A stretch of DNA of 64,000 bases from JAZDCJ01 sp036311985. Lineage in GTDB: Bacteria; Actinomycetota; Actinomycetes; Actinomycetales; Micrococcaceae. Below the pieces are notes generated by a model. It worked only from the letters and a program-made list of their open reading frames with translations. It was not told the origin of the DNA and made no database searches. The DNA lies in NCBI RefSeq assembly GCF_036311985.1, contig NZ_JAZDCJ010000001.1; one strand, written 5' to 3'. The translations under genes and the position numbers were made by a program. Below are positions 36,561 through 44,516 of the stretch, in pieces. Positions within the stretch are counted from its first letter, which is position 1, and each line of letters begins with the position of its first letter.

Positions 36561-37829
36561 ATGACCCAGCAGACCCGGCTGCCCGCCCAGGACGGCGCCG
36601 TCGCCGCCGCCGGGGGCTACGAGGCCCTCGCGGCCCGCTTCCGCCCGCACTTCGCCTCCATCGCCGCGGGCGCCGTCGAGCGCGAGCGGGACCACCGGCT
36701 GCCCCGCGAGGAGATCCGCGCCCTGGCCCGGGCGGGCTTCGGCGCCGTCCGCGTCCCGGTCGAGTCGGGCGGCGACGGCGCGAGCCTGCCGCAGCTCTTC
36801 GCCCTCCTCACGGAGCTCGCCGCGGCGGACTCCAACCTGAGCCAGGCGCTGCGCGCCCACTTCGCCTTCGTCGAGGACCGGCTCGTCGCCGCCCCCGGGG
36901 CCGGGCGGGACGAGTGGCTGCGCCGCTTCGTCGACGGCGAGCTCGTCGGCAACTCCTGGACCGAGGTCGGCGCGGTCAAGGTCGGCGACGTCCTCACCCG
37001 GGTCTCCCCGGCGCCCGATCTCGGCCCCGGCAGGTTCCGGATCAACGGCACCAAGTACTACTCGACCGGAAGCATCTTCGCCGACTGGATCGACACCTAC
37101 GCCGAGCGCACGGACACGGGCCGGCGCGTGATCGCCGCCGTCCGCTCGGCCCAGGACGGGGTCTCCCACCGCGACGACTGGGACGGCTTCGGCCAGCAGA
37201 CCACGGGCACCGGCACGAGCACCTTCGAGGACGCCGTGCTCGGGGAGGCGGAGCTGATCGACTTCGAGGACCGCTTCAAGTACCAGACCGCGTTCTACCA
37301 GGCCGTCCTGCTCACGGTCCTCGCCGGCAGCGTCCGCGGCGCGCAGCGGGACTTCGCCCGCGAGGTCCGCGAACGCCGACGGACGTTCAGCCACGCGGCG
37401 GCCCCCGTCTGGCGCGAGGACCCGCAGATCCTCCAGGTCATCGGGGAGGTCGACGCCGCCGCCTTCGCCGGGGAGGCCGTCGTCGAACGCGTCGCCCGGG
37501 CCCTCGAGGACGCCTACCAGGCCGCCCTCGATGCCCGCGCCGGACGGATCACGGTCGCGGAGGAGGAGCAGGTCAACGACCTCGCCGAGCTCGCCTCGGC
37601 GCAGGGCCAGATCGCGCTGACGCCGCTCGCCGTCAACGCCCTGTCCCACGCCTTCGACTCGCTCGCGGCCTCCGCCACGAGCACGGCCAAGGGCCTGGAC
37701 CGGCATTGGCGCAACGCCCGGACCGCCGGCAACCACAACCCCTGGGTCTACAAGGCCCGGCTCGCGGGCGACCGGGCCGTGAACGGCGTCGAGCTGCCCC
37801 GCGTGTGGGCCATCGGCGCCTCGTCCTGA
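36561..37829 (+). CDS. Acyl-CoA-dehydrogenase-fold monooxygenase, DszC/SfnC-like
   Basis: 422 residues. The acyl-CoA dehydrogenase N domain begins at about 20; the middle domain has GNSWTEVGAVKVG and the FMN-binding GTKYYSTGSIFADWI, and the C-terminal helical domain ends with DSLAASATSTAKGLDRHWRNARTAGNHNPWVYKARLAGD. These features match flavin-dependent monooxygenases that desulfonate or oxidise organosulfur compounds with FMNH2 supplied by a separate reductase. No ssu/sfn transport genes are next to it. An AGGAGG site precedes the ATG by 5 nt. Confidence 0.85.
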   Translation: MTQQTRLPAQDGAVAAAGGYEALAARFRPHFASIAAGAVERERDHRLPREEIRALARAGFGAVRVPVESGGDGASLPQLFALLTELAAADSNLSQALRAHFAFVEDRLVAAPGAGRDEWLRRFVDGELVGNSWTEVGAVKVGDVLTRVSPAPDLGPGRFRINGTKYYSTGSIFADWIDTYAERTDTGRRVIAAVRSAQDGVSHRDDWDGFGQQTTGTGTSTFEDAVLGEAELIDFEDRFKYQTAFYQAVLLTVLAGSVRGAQRDFAREVRERRRTFSHAAAPVWREDPQILQVIGEVDAAAFAGEAVVERVARALEDAYQAALDARAGRITVAEEEQVNDLAELASAQGQIALTPLAVNALSHAFDSLAASATSTAKGLDRHWRNARTAGNHNPWVYKARLAGDRAVNGVELPRVWAIGASS

Positions 37830-37957
37830 GCAGCGGGGGAACCGGCCGCGGGCGCCGCTCCCGAGCCGCTGGCCGGCGTCTCCCCGGCCGGGATCCGGGC
37901 CGCGCTCCGGACCGGTGCGAGGGGCAGGCGGGCGCGGCCCCGGCGTCGTACCCCGGA

Positions 37958-37963
37958 TAGACT
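37958..37963 (+). promoter_or_regulatory. -10 box of rlmC, near-leaderless
   Basis: TAGACT with the ATG 9 nt downstream leaves a leader of at most 2-3 nt. No ribosome site is present. Confidence 0.5.
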
Positions 37964-37972
37964 GGGGGCACC

Positions 37973-39151
37973 ATGCAGTGCCACTATTTCGACGCCGGAC
38001 GCTGCCGCTCCTGCACGCACATGGGCGTCCCGTACGCCACCCAGCTCGACGCCAAGGACGCGCACTGCCGCGCCCTGCTCGCGGGCCATCCCGGGATCGA
38101 CTGGCTCCCGCCGCTGGCCGGGGGCGAATCCGGCTTCCGCAACAAGGCCAAGATGGTCGTCGCGGGGACCTCCCGCCGCCCCACGATCGGCATCCTGGAC
38201 GCAGACGGCCGGGGCATCGACCTGCGCCGCTGCGGCATTTGCTCTCCCGGGCTGCGCGAGGCCTTCCGCGTGCTCTCGAACCTCGTCCGCGCGGCGCGGC
38301 TCGAGCCCTATGACGTCCCCTCCCGCACGGGCGAGCTCAAGGCCGTGCTCGTGACCGAGGCGCCGGACGGCGGGCTCATGGTGCGGTTCGTGCTCCGCAG
38401 CGACGCGCTCGTGCCCGCCCTGCGGGAGCACCTGCCCGGCCTGCGCGAGCGTCTCCCTCGGCTCGAGGTGGCGTCCGTCAACCTGCAGCCGGAGCACAAG
38501 GCCGTCCTCGAGGGCCCCGTCGAGATCCCGCTCACGGAGAGGGAATCGCTGCTCATGCGGATCAACGGGATCGGCCTGCACTTGCGGCCGCAGAGCTTCT
38601 TCCAGACCAATACCGAGGTCGCGGCCGCGCTCTACCGGCAGGGGCGCGAGTGGGTGGACGAGGTCGCCCCGCGCACCGTCTGGGACCTCTACTGCGGCGT
38701 CGGCGGCTTCGCGCTGCACCTGGCCGCGCCCGGCCGGGACGTGCTCGGCATCGAGCTCAGCGGCGAGGCCATCGCGAGCGCCGAGGCCACCGCGGCGGAG
38801 CTCGGGTTCGACGCCGGGGCGCGGGGTTCCCGGCCGGGCGACGCCGGGGCGCGGGGCGGGCTGAGTTTCGCCGCGGGCGACGCGACGGAGTTCGCCCTGG
38901 CCGCGGACCGCGCCCCCGAGCTCGTGGTGGTCAATCCGCCGCGGCGGGGGATCGGCGCCGCGCTGGCCGGCTGGCTCGAGCACTCGGAGGCCGCCCATGT
39001 CCTGTACTCGAGCTGCAACGCGCGCACGCTCGCGCGCGATCTCGAGGTCATGCCCTCGCTGCGGCCCGTCCGGGCGCGCGTGATGGACATGTTCCCGCAA
39101 TCGGACCACTACGAGGCGATGGTGCTGCTGGAGCGCGTGCCGGCGGCGTAG
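37973..39151 (+). CDS. rlmC: 23S rRNA (uracil-C5)-methyltransferase RlmC
   Basis: 392 residues of the RumB/RlmC family, which methylates U747 of 23S rRNA with SAM and carries an iron-sulfur cluster. The cluster cysteines are in MQCHYFDAGRCRSCTHM and in RRCGIC. The Rossmann SAM domain has WDLYCGVGGFALHLA, the catalytic NPPRRG and the YSSCNARTLARDL segment with the nucleophilic cysteine. A 28-bp tandem duplication inside the gene (38811-38864) gives two DAGARG copies in the SAM domain. Its 3' end overlaps the convergent MFS gene by 43 bp. Confidence 0.93.
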   Translation: MQCHYFDAGRCRSCTHMGVPYATQLDAKDAHCRALLAGHPGIDWLPPLAGGESGFRNKAKMVVAGTSRRPTIGILDADGRGIDLRRCGICSPGLREAFRVLSNLVRAARLEPYDVPSRTGELKAVLVTEAPDGGLMVRFVLRSDALVPALREHLPGLRERLPRLEVASVNLQPEHKAVLEGPVEIPLTERESLLMRINGIGLHLRPQSFFQTNTEVAAALYRQGREWVDEVAPRTVWDLYCGVGGFALHLAAPGRDVLGIELSGEAIASAEATAAELGFDAGARGSRPGDAGARGGLSFAAGDATEFALAADRAPELVVVNPPRRGIGAALAGWLEHSEAAHVLYSSCNARTLARDLEVMPSLRPVRARVMDMFPQSDHYEAMVLLERVPAA

Positions 39152-40443
39152 GGGACGCGCTTGACCGCGATCGAGAGGACCGCCGCGACGAGGCACATCG
39201 CGGCCCCGCCCCACCACGCGTAGGTGTAGCTGCCGAACACGTCGCGGATGACGCCCGCGCCGAGCGCCGCCGCGGCCGCGCCGAGCTGGTGGGCCGCGAA
39301 GACCCAGCCGAACACGATCGTCCCGTGCTCGCCGAAGTGCTCGCGGCACAGGGCCGCGGTCGGCGGCACCGTGGCCACCCAGTCGAGCCCGTAGACCACG
39401 ATGAACACGACCATGCTCGGGTGCACGGAGTCCGCGAGGAGCCACGGGAGGACCAGCAGGCCGACTCCGCGGAAGGCGTAGTAGGCGACGAGGAGCTTGC
39501 GCGGGTCGAACTTGTCGGTGAGCCAGCCGGAGGCGATCGTTCCCGCGATGTCGAAGACGCCGACCGCCGCCAGGAGGCCGGCCGCGGTCGTCGCCGGCAT
39601 CCCGTGGTCGTGGGCCGAGGGGATGAAGTGGATGCCGACGAGGCCGTTCGTGGTGGCGCCGCAGATCGCGAACGCGGCCGCGAGCGCCCAGAAGGAGCGG
39701 CGGCGCGCCGCGAAGGCGAGTCCGTCGAAGGTCCGTCGCACCGCTCCGCCGGCGGTCCGCGGAGGCGGCACGTAGCCGGCGTCCGCGCCGTAGGGGGCGA
39801 CGCCGCGGTCCTCGGGGTGGTCCCGCAGCACGAGCCACACGGCCGGTACGGCGAGCAGGGCGGCGCCGGCGACGAGCAGGGACGCGGGGCGCCATCCGAC
39901 GCCCTCGGCGAGCGCGGCGACCGGCGGCAGGAGCACGAGCTGGCCGGCCGCCGAGCCGGCCGTCAGGACGCCCATGACCAGGCCCCGACGCTTGACGAAC
40001 CAGCGATTGGCGATCGTGGCGGCGAAGACGAGGGCCATGGAACCCGTCCCGAGACCGATCAGCACGCCCCAGAAGAGTACGAGCTGCCAGGACTGCGTCA
40101 TCCCCACGCTCGCGCCGGCGCCGAGCGCGACGAGCCCGAGGGCGGAGGCGGTCACTCGGCGGATCCCGAAGCGGTCCATCAGCGCGGCCGCGAAGGGCGC
40201 GGTGAGCCCGTAGAGCACCAGGTTGACGCTGATCGCGAGCGACATGACGGACGTCGACCAGCCGAACTCGTGGTGCAGGGGCACCATGAGCGCCCCGGGT
40301 GCCGCGCGGAAGCCCGCCGCGCCGACGAGCGCGAGGAACGCCACGGCGGCCACCCACCAAGCGGGGTGGACGGACCGGAGGCCGTCCAGGGGACGGCGCG
40401 GCAGGGAGGCGGGGGCGGTCGTCCCGGGCGGGGGCTGCGTCAT
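39109..40443 (-). CDS. MFS transporter, oxalate/formate-antiporter-like subgroup
   Basis: 444 residues with 12 membrane helices. The N-terminal part GAAGFRAAPGALMVPLHHEFGWSTSVMSLA resembles the OFA/monocarboxylate group (GWS-type motif), and loop 2-3 has AALMDRFGIRRV. It is divergent from an HxlR-type regulator with a shared 68-bp promoter region, which suggests regulated uptake or efflux. The substrate is unknown. Confidence 0.85.
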   Translation of the reverse strand: MTQPPPGTTAPASLPRRPLDGLRSVHPAWWVAAVAFLALVGAAGFRAAPGALMVPLHHEFGWSTSVMSLAISVNLVLYGLTAPFAAALMDRFGIRRVTASALGLVALGAGASVGMTQSWQLVLFWGVLIGLGTGSMALVFAATIANRWFVKRRGLVMGVLTAGSAAGQLVLLPPVAALAEGVGWRPASLLVAGAALLAVPAVWLVLRDHPEDRGVAPYGADAGYVPPPRTAGGAVRRTFDGLAFAARRRSFWALAAAFAICGATTNGLVGIHFIPSAHDHGMPATTAAGLLAAVGVFDIAGTIASGWLTDKFDPRKLLVAYYAFRGVGLLVLPWLLADSVHPSMVVFIVVYGLDWVATVPPTAALCREHFGEHGTIVFGWVFAAHQLGAAAAALGAGVIRDVFGSYTYAWWGGAAMCLVAAVLSIAVKRVPYAAGTRSSSTIAS

Positions 40444-40466
40444 TGGCTGGCTTTCGTGAGCGAAGT

Positions 40467-40484
40467 TAGAATGCCAGTAGTGTA
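40467..40484. promoter_or_regulatory. Overlapping promoters of the HxlR and MFS genes
   Basis: On the + strand TAGAAT (40467-40472) can serve the HxlR gene; on the - strand TACACT (40484-40479) can serve the MFS gene. The two -10 boxes face each other within 18 bp, so occupancy of one should block the other. A regulator bound here would affect both. Confidence 0.45.
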
Positions 40485-40511
40485 GCCGTCACGAGGAAGA
40501 AAGGGCCAGCC

Positions 40512-41030
40512 ATGCCGTTGCGCTCAGATTGGTCGCAGGAGAAGTGCCCCATCCGGCGCTCCCTTGACGTGCTCGGCGACCCCTGGGTCCTGCTCATCGT
40601 CCGGGACGTCCTGCACGGGCGCGGGCGCTTCGACGAGCTGCGGGAGAACCTGCGCATCTCCGAGGCCGTGCTCAGCCGCCGGCTGCGCGCCATGCTCGAA
40701 GCGGGGCTGCTCGAGCGCGTGGACTACCAGGACGGAGGGCGGACCCGCCAGGGCTACGCGGCGACCGCGGCCGCGGCCGATCTGCTGCCCGTGCTGCAGG
40801 AGCTCGCGCTCTGGTCCGAGAAGCACCTCGACATCCCCCCGGGCGGCGCGCACATGGCCATGATCCACTCGGGCTGCGGGCAGGAGACGAACCAAGGCGG
40901 TGTCTGCAGCGCCTGCTCAGAGGTCCTGGTCCCCGAGGAGATGACGTGGGTCAAGCCGTGGAAGGGAAGCCGGGACAGGCTCCAGGCGCCCGGGACGCTG
41001 CTCGTGCCGGGCGCGTCCGGGGCTAGTTGA
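40512..41030 (+). CDS. HxlR-family winged-helix regulator
   Basis: 172 residues. The HxlR domain (about 12-110) opens CPIRRSLDVLGDPWVLLIVRD, with RFDELRENLRISEAVLSRRL as the recognition region and GGRTRQGYAATAA as the wing. An extension of about 60 residues carries a cysteine cluster (GCGQETNQGGVCSAC) that may bind zinc or sense redox state. Many HxlR proteins respond to electrophiles or quinones. It is divergent from the MFS gene and likely controls it. Its end overlaps purU by 8 bp. Confidence 0.88.
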   Translation: MPLRSDWSQEKCPIRRSLDVLGDPWVLLIVRDVLHGRGRFDELRENLRISEAVLSRRLRAMLEAGLLERVDYQDGGRTRQGYAATAAAADLLPVLQELALWSEKHLDIPPGGAHMAMIHSGCGQETNQGGVCSACSEVLVPEEMTWVKPWKGSRDRLQAPGTLLVPGASGAS

Positions 41031-41877
41031 AGACGACCGTCTTGCGGCCGTCGAGCAGGACGCGCCGCTGCGCGTGCCACTGCACGGCCTGGGCCAGGGT
41101 CCGGCCCTCGACGTCCCGGCCCATCGCCACGAACTGCTCCGGCGTCCGGGCGTGGTTTACCCGGATCACCTCCTGCTCGATGATCGGGCCCTCGTCGAGG
41201 TCGGCGGTGACGTAGTGCGCCGTGGCGCCGATGAGCTTCACGCCCCGCGCGTGCGCCTGGTGGTACGGCCGGGCGCCCTTGAAGGAGGGAAGGAACGAAT
41301 GGTGGATGTTGATGGCCCGCCCGCCGAGCTCGGCGCACAGGCCGTCGCTGAGGATCTGCATGTAGCGGGCCAGCACCACGAGCTCGACGTCGTGCTCAGC
41401 GACGAGTTCCAGGAGCCGGGCCTCGGCCTCGGCCTTGGTGTCCGGAGTGACCGGGAGGTGGACGAACGGGACGCCGTAGAAGTCGGCGAGCGGGCGCAGG
41501 GACTCGTGGTTGGAGACGACGAGGGGCACGTCGATCGGCAGCGAGCCGGCCCGCTGCTGGAACAACAGGTCGCTCAGGGCGTGGCCCTCCGTGGAGCACA
41601 TGACGAGCGTGCGCAGCGGCTGGGCGGCGTCGAAGACGCCGAGCTCCATTCCGAAGGCCTCCGCGACGGGGTCCAGTTCGGCGCGCAACGCCGCCGCGCC
41701 GGCCTCGGTGGCGACGGCGACGCGCATGAAGAACGTCCCGGTCTCGGGGCTCTCGAACTGCTGCGACTCGGTGATGTTGCCGCCGGCCGCGAGGAGGGCG
41801 CCGGAGACGGCGTGCACGATCCCGGGCCGGTCGGCGCAGGAGAGGGTCACGATGAAATGCTGGCTGCTCACCGCCAC
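41023..41877 (-). CDS. purU: Formyltetrahydrofolate deformylase
   Basis: 284 residues. An N-terminal ACT domain (about 5-85) contains LSCADRPGIVHAVSGALL and NITESQQFE. The C-terminal formyltransferase-like domain has VVSNHESLRPLADFYGVPF, ARYMQILSD, the catalytic NIHHSFLPSFKGARPYHQAH and ATAHYVTADLDEGPIIEQ. It hydrolyses 10-formyl-THF to THF and formate and so balances one-carbon pools. It is divergent from the riboswitch-controlled glyA-folD genes, a common partnership. Confidence 0.95.
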   Translation of the reverse strand: MAVSSQHFIVTLSCADRPGIVHAVSGALLAAGGNITESQQFESPETGTFFMRVAVATEAGAAALRAELDPVAEAFGMELGVFDAAQPLRTLVMCSTEGHALSDLLFQQRAGSLPIDVPLVVSNHESLRPLADFYGVPFVHLPVTPDTKAEAEARLLELVAEHDVELVVLARYMQILSDGLCAELGGRAINIHHSFLPSFKGARPYHQAHARGVKLIGATAHYVTADLDEGPIIEQEVIRVNHARTPEQFVAMGRDVEGRTLAQAVQWHAQRRVLLDGRKTVVFN

Positions 41878-41969
41878 AGCCTACCGTCCACCGGGATCCC
41901 GCCGGGGAGCGCACCGGCCACGTTGCGGATCGATGACCGCCCGTTTCATCACGGGTGCGCCGCCTCCGC

Positions 41970-41975
41970 TAGCAT
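41970..41975 (+). promoter_or_regulatory. -10 box of the glyA-folD operon
   Basis: TAGCAT ends about 6 nt before the predicted transcript start near 41982, so the RNA begins directly with the riboswitch. Confidence 0.5.
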
Positions 41976-41984
41976 GGATCCCGT

Positions 41985-42054
41985 CGCGACTGGCGTTGGG
42001 TGGATGACCACCGGGGAGCGGCGAATGAGACGACCACGGACCGCGCGCCTGGGC
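41985..42054 (+). promoter_or_regulatory. ZTP riboswitch (pfl motif) upstream of glyA
   Basis: The 5' part reads GACTGGCG, then a small hairpin GGTGG-ATGA-CCACC, then CGGGGAGC, the core of the pfl consensus. After a linker of about 25 nt comes the second conserved half CGCGCCTGGGC at 42044-42054. The two halves form the ZMP/ZTP pocket in this class. ZTP signals folate shortage, and the class controls purine and one-carbon genes. A hairpin at 42058-42094 (AGGTCA/TGACCT outside, GCGGC/GCCGC inside) could be the expression platform. It lacks a T-tract, so translation control is possible. Confidence 0.88.
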
Positions 42055-42134
42055 CCAAGGTCATGTCCGTGCGGCGTGCGCCGCCGGCTGACCTCGACCC
42101 ACCGGACCCACCCCGTCCCACCGCAGGAGACCCC

Positions 42135-43424
42135 GTGAGCAACGACCAGACCGTGACCAACCAGCCCCTCGCCGAGCTCGATCCGGAGATCGCCGCCGTC
42201 CTCGAGGCCGAACTCGGCCGCCAGCGCAACACGCTCGAGATGATCGCCTCCGAGAACTTCGCCCCGCGCGCCGTCCTCCAGGCGCAGGGATCCGTCCTGA
42301 CCAACAAGTACGCCGAGGGCTACCCCGGCCGCCGCTACTACGGCGGCTGCGAGCACGTCGACGTCGCGGAGAACCTCGCGATCGAGCGCGTCAAGTCGCT
42401 CTTCGGCGCGCAGTTCGCCAACGTCCAGCCGCACTCCGGGGCCAGCGCGAACGCCGCCGCCCTCTCCGCGCTGATCAAGCCCGGCGACAAGATCCTCGGC
42501 CTGTCCCTGGCCCACGGCGGCCACCTGACCCACGGCATGAAGCTGAACTTCTCCGGCAAGCTCTACGAGGTCGCCGCCTACGAGGTCGAGCCGGACACCT
42601 TCACGGTGGACATGGACAAGCTGCGCGCCCAGGCCGTCGCCGAGCGCCCGCAGGTCATCATCGCCGGCTGGTCCGCCTACCCGCGCCAGCTGGACTTCGC
42701 CGCGTTCCGCTCCATCGCCGACGAGGTCGGGGCCAAGCTGTGGGTGGACATGGCCCACTTCGCCGGCCTCGTCGCCGCCGGCCTGCACCCGAACCCGGTG
42801 CCGTTCGCCGACGTCGTCACCTCCACGGTCCACAAGACGCTCGCCGGCCCGCGCTCGGGCCTGATCCTGACCAACGACGCGGACCTGGCCAAGAAGATCA
42901 ACTCCAACGTCTTCCCCGGCCACCAGGGCGGCCCGCTGATGCATGCCATCGCGGGCAAGGCCGTGGCGTTCAAGATCGCCGCGTCGGAGGAGTTCCGCGA
43001 GCGGCAGGAGCGCACGGTCGAGGGCGCGCGCCTCCTCGCCGAGCGCCTCACGGCGGACGACGTCGCGGCCTCCGGCGTCTCGGTCCTCACCGGCGGAACG
43101 GACGTCCACCTGGTCCTCGTCGACCTGCGGGACTCGCAGCTGGACGGCCAGCAGGCCGAGGACCTCCTGCACTCCGTCGGCATCACCGTGAACCGCAACG
43201 CCGTTCCCTTCGATCCCCGCCCGCCGATGGTCACCTCCGGCCTCCGGATCGGAACCCCGGCCCTCGCGACGCGCGGCTTCGGCGCCGCCGAGTTCACCGA
43301 GGTCGCGGACGTCATCGCCACGGCGCTCAAGGACGGCGCGGCCGCGGACCTTGACGCCCTGCGCGGCCGTGTCGAGGCCCTCGCCGCCGGCTTCCCGCTC
43401 TACCCGGGGCTCGAGCAGTGGTGA
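42135..43424 (+). CDS. glyA: Serine hydroxymethyltransferase
   Basis: 429 residues, PLP-dependent. It converts serine and THF to glycine and 5,10-methylene-THF. It shows NTLEMIASENFAPRAVLQA, NKYAEGYPGRRYYGGCE, NVQPHSGASAN, WVDMAHFAGLVAAG, and the PLP lysine in VTSTVHKTLAGPR. The GTG at 42135 has a GCAGGAGA site. An in-frame ATG at 42063 and open frame back to 42000 lie inside the leader and are not used as the start. The stop overlaps folD. Confidence 0.96.
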   Translation: MSNDQTVTNQPLAELDPEIAAVLEAELGRQRNTLEMIASENFAPRAVLQAQGSVLTNKYAEGYPGRRYYGGCEHVDVAENLAIERVKSLFGAQFANVQPHSGASANAAALSALIKPGDKILGLSLAHGGHLTHGMKLNFSGKLYEVAAYEVEPDTFTVDMDKLRAQAVAERPQVIIAGWSAYPRQLDFAAFRSIADEVGAKLWVDMAHFAGLVAAGLHPNPVPFADVVTSTVHKTLAGPRSGLILTNDADLAKKINSNVFPGHQGGPLMHAIAGKAVAFKIAASEEFRERQERTVEGARLLAERLTADDVAASGVSVLTGGTDVHLVLVDLRDSQLDGQQAEDLLHSVGITVNRNAVPFDPRPPMVTSGLRIGTPALATRGFGAAEFTEVADVIATALKDGAAADLDALRGRVEALAAGFPLYPGLEQW

Positions 43425-44320
43425 GCGCGGCGGAAGGCACCGCGCGCATCCTCGACGGCAAGGCCACGGCCGCGGAGATCAAGGCGGAGCTCGCCGAGCG
43501 CGTCGCCGTGCTGAAGGAGCAGGGCATCGTGCCGGGCCTGGGCACGATCCTCGTCGGCGACGACCCGGGCTCGCGGTGGTACGTGGGCGGCAAGCACAAG
43601 GACTGCGCCGAGGTCGGCATCGAGTCCCTCCGCGTGGACCTCCCCGAGGAGACCACCCAGGAGGAGCTGCTGGCCAAGGTCCGCGAGCTCAACGAGGACC
43701 CGGCCTGCACGGGCTACATCGTCCAGCTCCCGCTGCCCGCGCACATCGACCAGGACGCCGTGCTGGAGGCGATGGACCCGGAGAAGGACGCCGACGGCCT
43801 GCACCCGATGAACCTGGGCCGGCTCGTCGCCAACGTCAACAAGCCCATGTCCTCGCCGCTGCCCTGCACGCCCAAGGGCTGCGTCGAGCTGCTGCTGCGC
43901 CACGACATCGACCTCAACGGCAAGGACGTCCTGGTCGTCGGCCGCGGCGTGACGATCGGCCGCCCCGTGGGACTGCTGCTGACGCGGCGCTCCATCAACG
44001 CGACGGTGACGCTCGCCCACACGGGGACCGCGGACCTCGCGGCGCACCTGGGCCGGGCCGACGTCGTCATCGCCGCCGCCGGCCAGGCCCACATGATCAA
44101 GGCCGCGGACCTCAAACCGGGGGCGATCGTCCTCGACGTCGGCGTCAGCCGCGTCGACGACGGCAATGGCAAGGCCGTCGTCACGGGCGACGTGGATCCG
44201 GAGGCCGCGACCGTCGCCTCCTGGATCTCGCCGAACCCGGGCGGCGTCGGGCCCATGACGCGGGCCATGCTGCTCGCGAACGTCGTCGAGACCGCCGAAC
44301 GCCAGGCGTCCTCCCGCTGA
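43421..44320 (+). CDS. folD: Methylenetetrahydrofolate dehydrogenase / cyclohydrolase
   Basis: 299 residues. It interconverts 5,10-methylene-, methenyl- and 10-formyl-THF, and so makes the formyl donor for PurN and PurH. The family usually shows a YVxxK catalytic motif; here it reads RWYVGGKHKDC. GYIVQLPLPAHID, DGLHPMNLGRL, the Rossmann VVGRGVTIGRPV and PNPGGVGPMTRAML are clear. The usual S in GRSxxxGxP is replaced by G. GTG at 43421 overlaps the glyA stop by 4 bp; a GTG one codon earlier is also possible. Confidence 0.95.
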   Translation: MSAAEGTARILDGKATAAEIKAELAERVAVLKEQGIVPGLGTILVGDDPGSRWYVGGKHKDCAEVGIESLRVDLPEETTQEELLAKVRELNEDPACTGYIVQLPLPAHIDQDAVLEAMDPEKDADGLHPMNLGRLVANVNKPMSSPLPCTPKGCVELLLRHDIDLNGKDVLVVGRGVTIGRPVGLLLTRRSINATVTLAHTGTADLAAHLGRADVVIAAAGQAHMIKAADLKPGAIVLDVGVSRVDDGNGKAVVTGDVDPEAATVASWISPNPGGVGPMTRAMLLANVVETAERQASSR

Positions 44321-44356
44321 GGACGACGCCGGGGCCGCACCGCGCGCTCCATCCGA

Positions 44357-44391
44357 CAGGGCCGCCTTCCCGCACCGGGGAGGCGGCCCTG
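44357..44391 (+). terminator. Terminator of the glyA-folD operon
   Basis: CAGGGCCGCCT at 44357-44367 pairs perfectly with AGGCGGCCCTG at 44381-44391, with further CCC/GGG pairs inside. It is followed by CCCGTTCTC rather than a long T-tract. Confidence 0.75.
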
Positions 44392-44438
44392 CCCGTTCTC
44401 CGGGCCGCGCCGTGACGGGCCGGTGACGGCCCGCGTCC

Positions 44439-44444
44439 TACGGT
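44439..44444 (+). promoter_or_regulatory. Candidate -10 box of the four-gene peptidase operon
   Basis: TACGGT, 72 bp before the ATG at 44517, gives a leader of about 65 nt. Two TGACGG elements upstream (44413 and 44424) are not ideally spaced as -35. Confidence 0.35.
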
Positions 44445-44516
44445 GGCCGCAGCGGGGACGGTTGTTCCCCGCCGGTGCGGGGACGGCTCCGCCGGGTTGG
44501 AGCGAGGGGGAGGGCC

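Noticed and set aside
42058..42094. Intrinsic terminator as the riboswitch output
   Set aside because: The hairpin is real but has no T-tract and a modest stem, so a terminator call is not supported; listed only as a possible platform.
42000..42134. N-terminal extension of glyA from a GTG at 42000 or an ATG at 42063
   Set aside because: The region is the ZTP riboswitch and its platform; SHMT proteins start near the segment after 42135, which has its own Shine-Dalgarno site.
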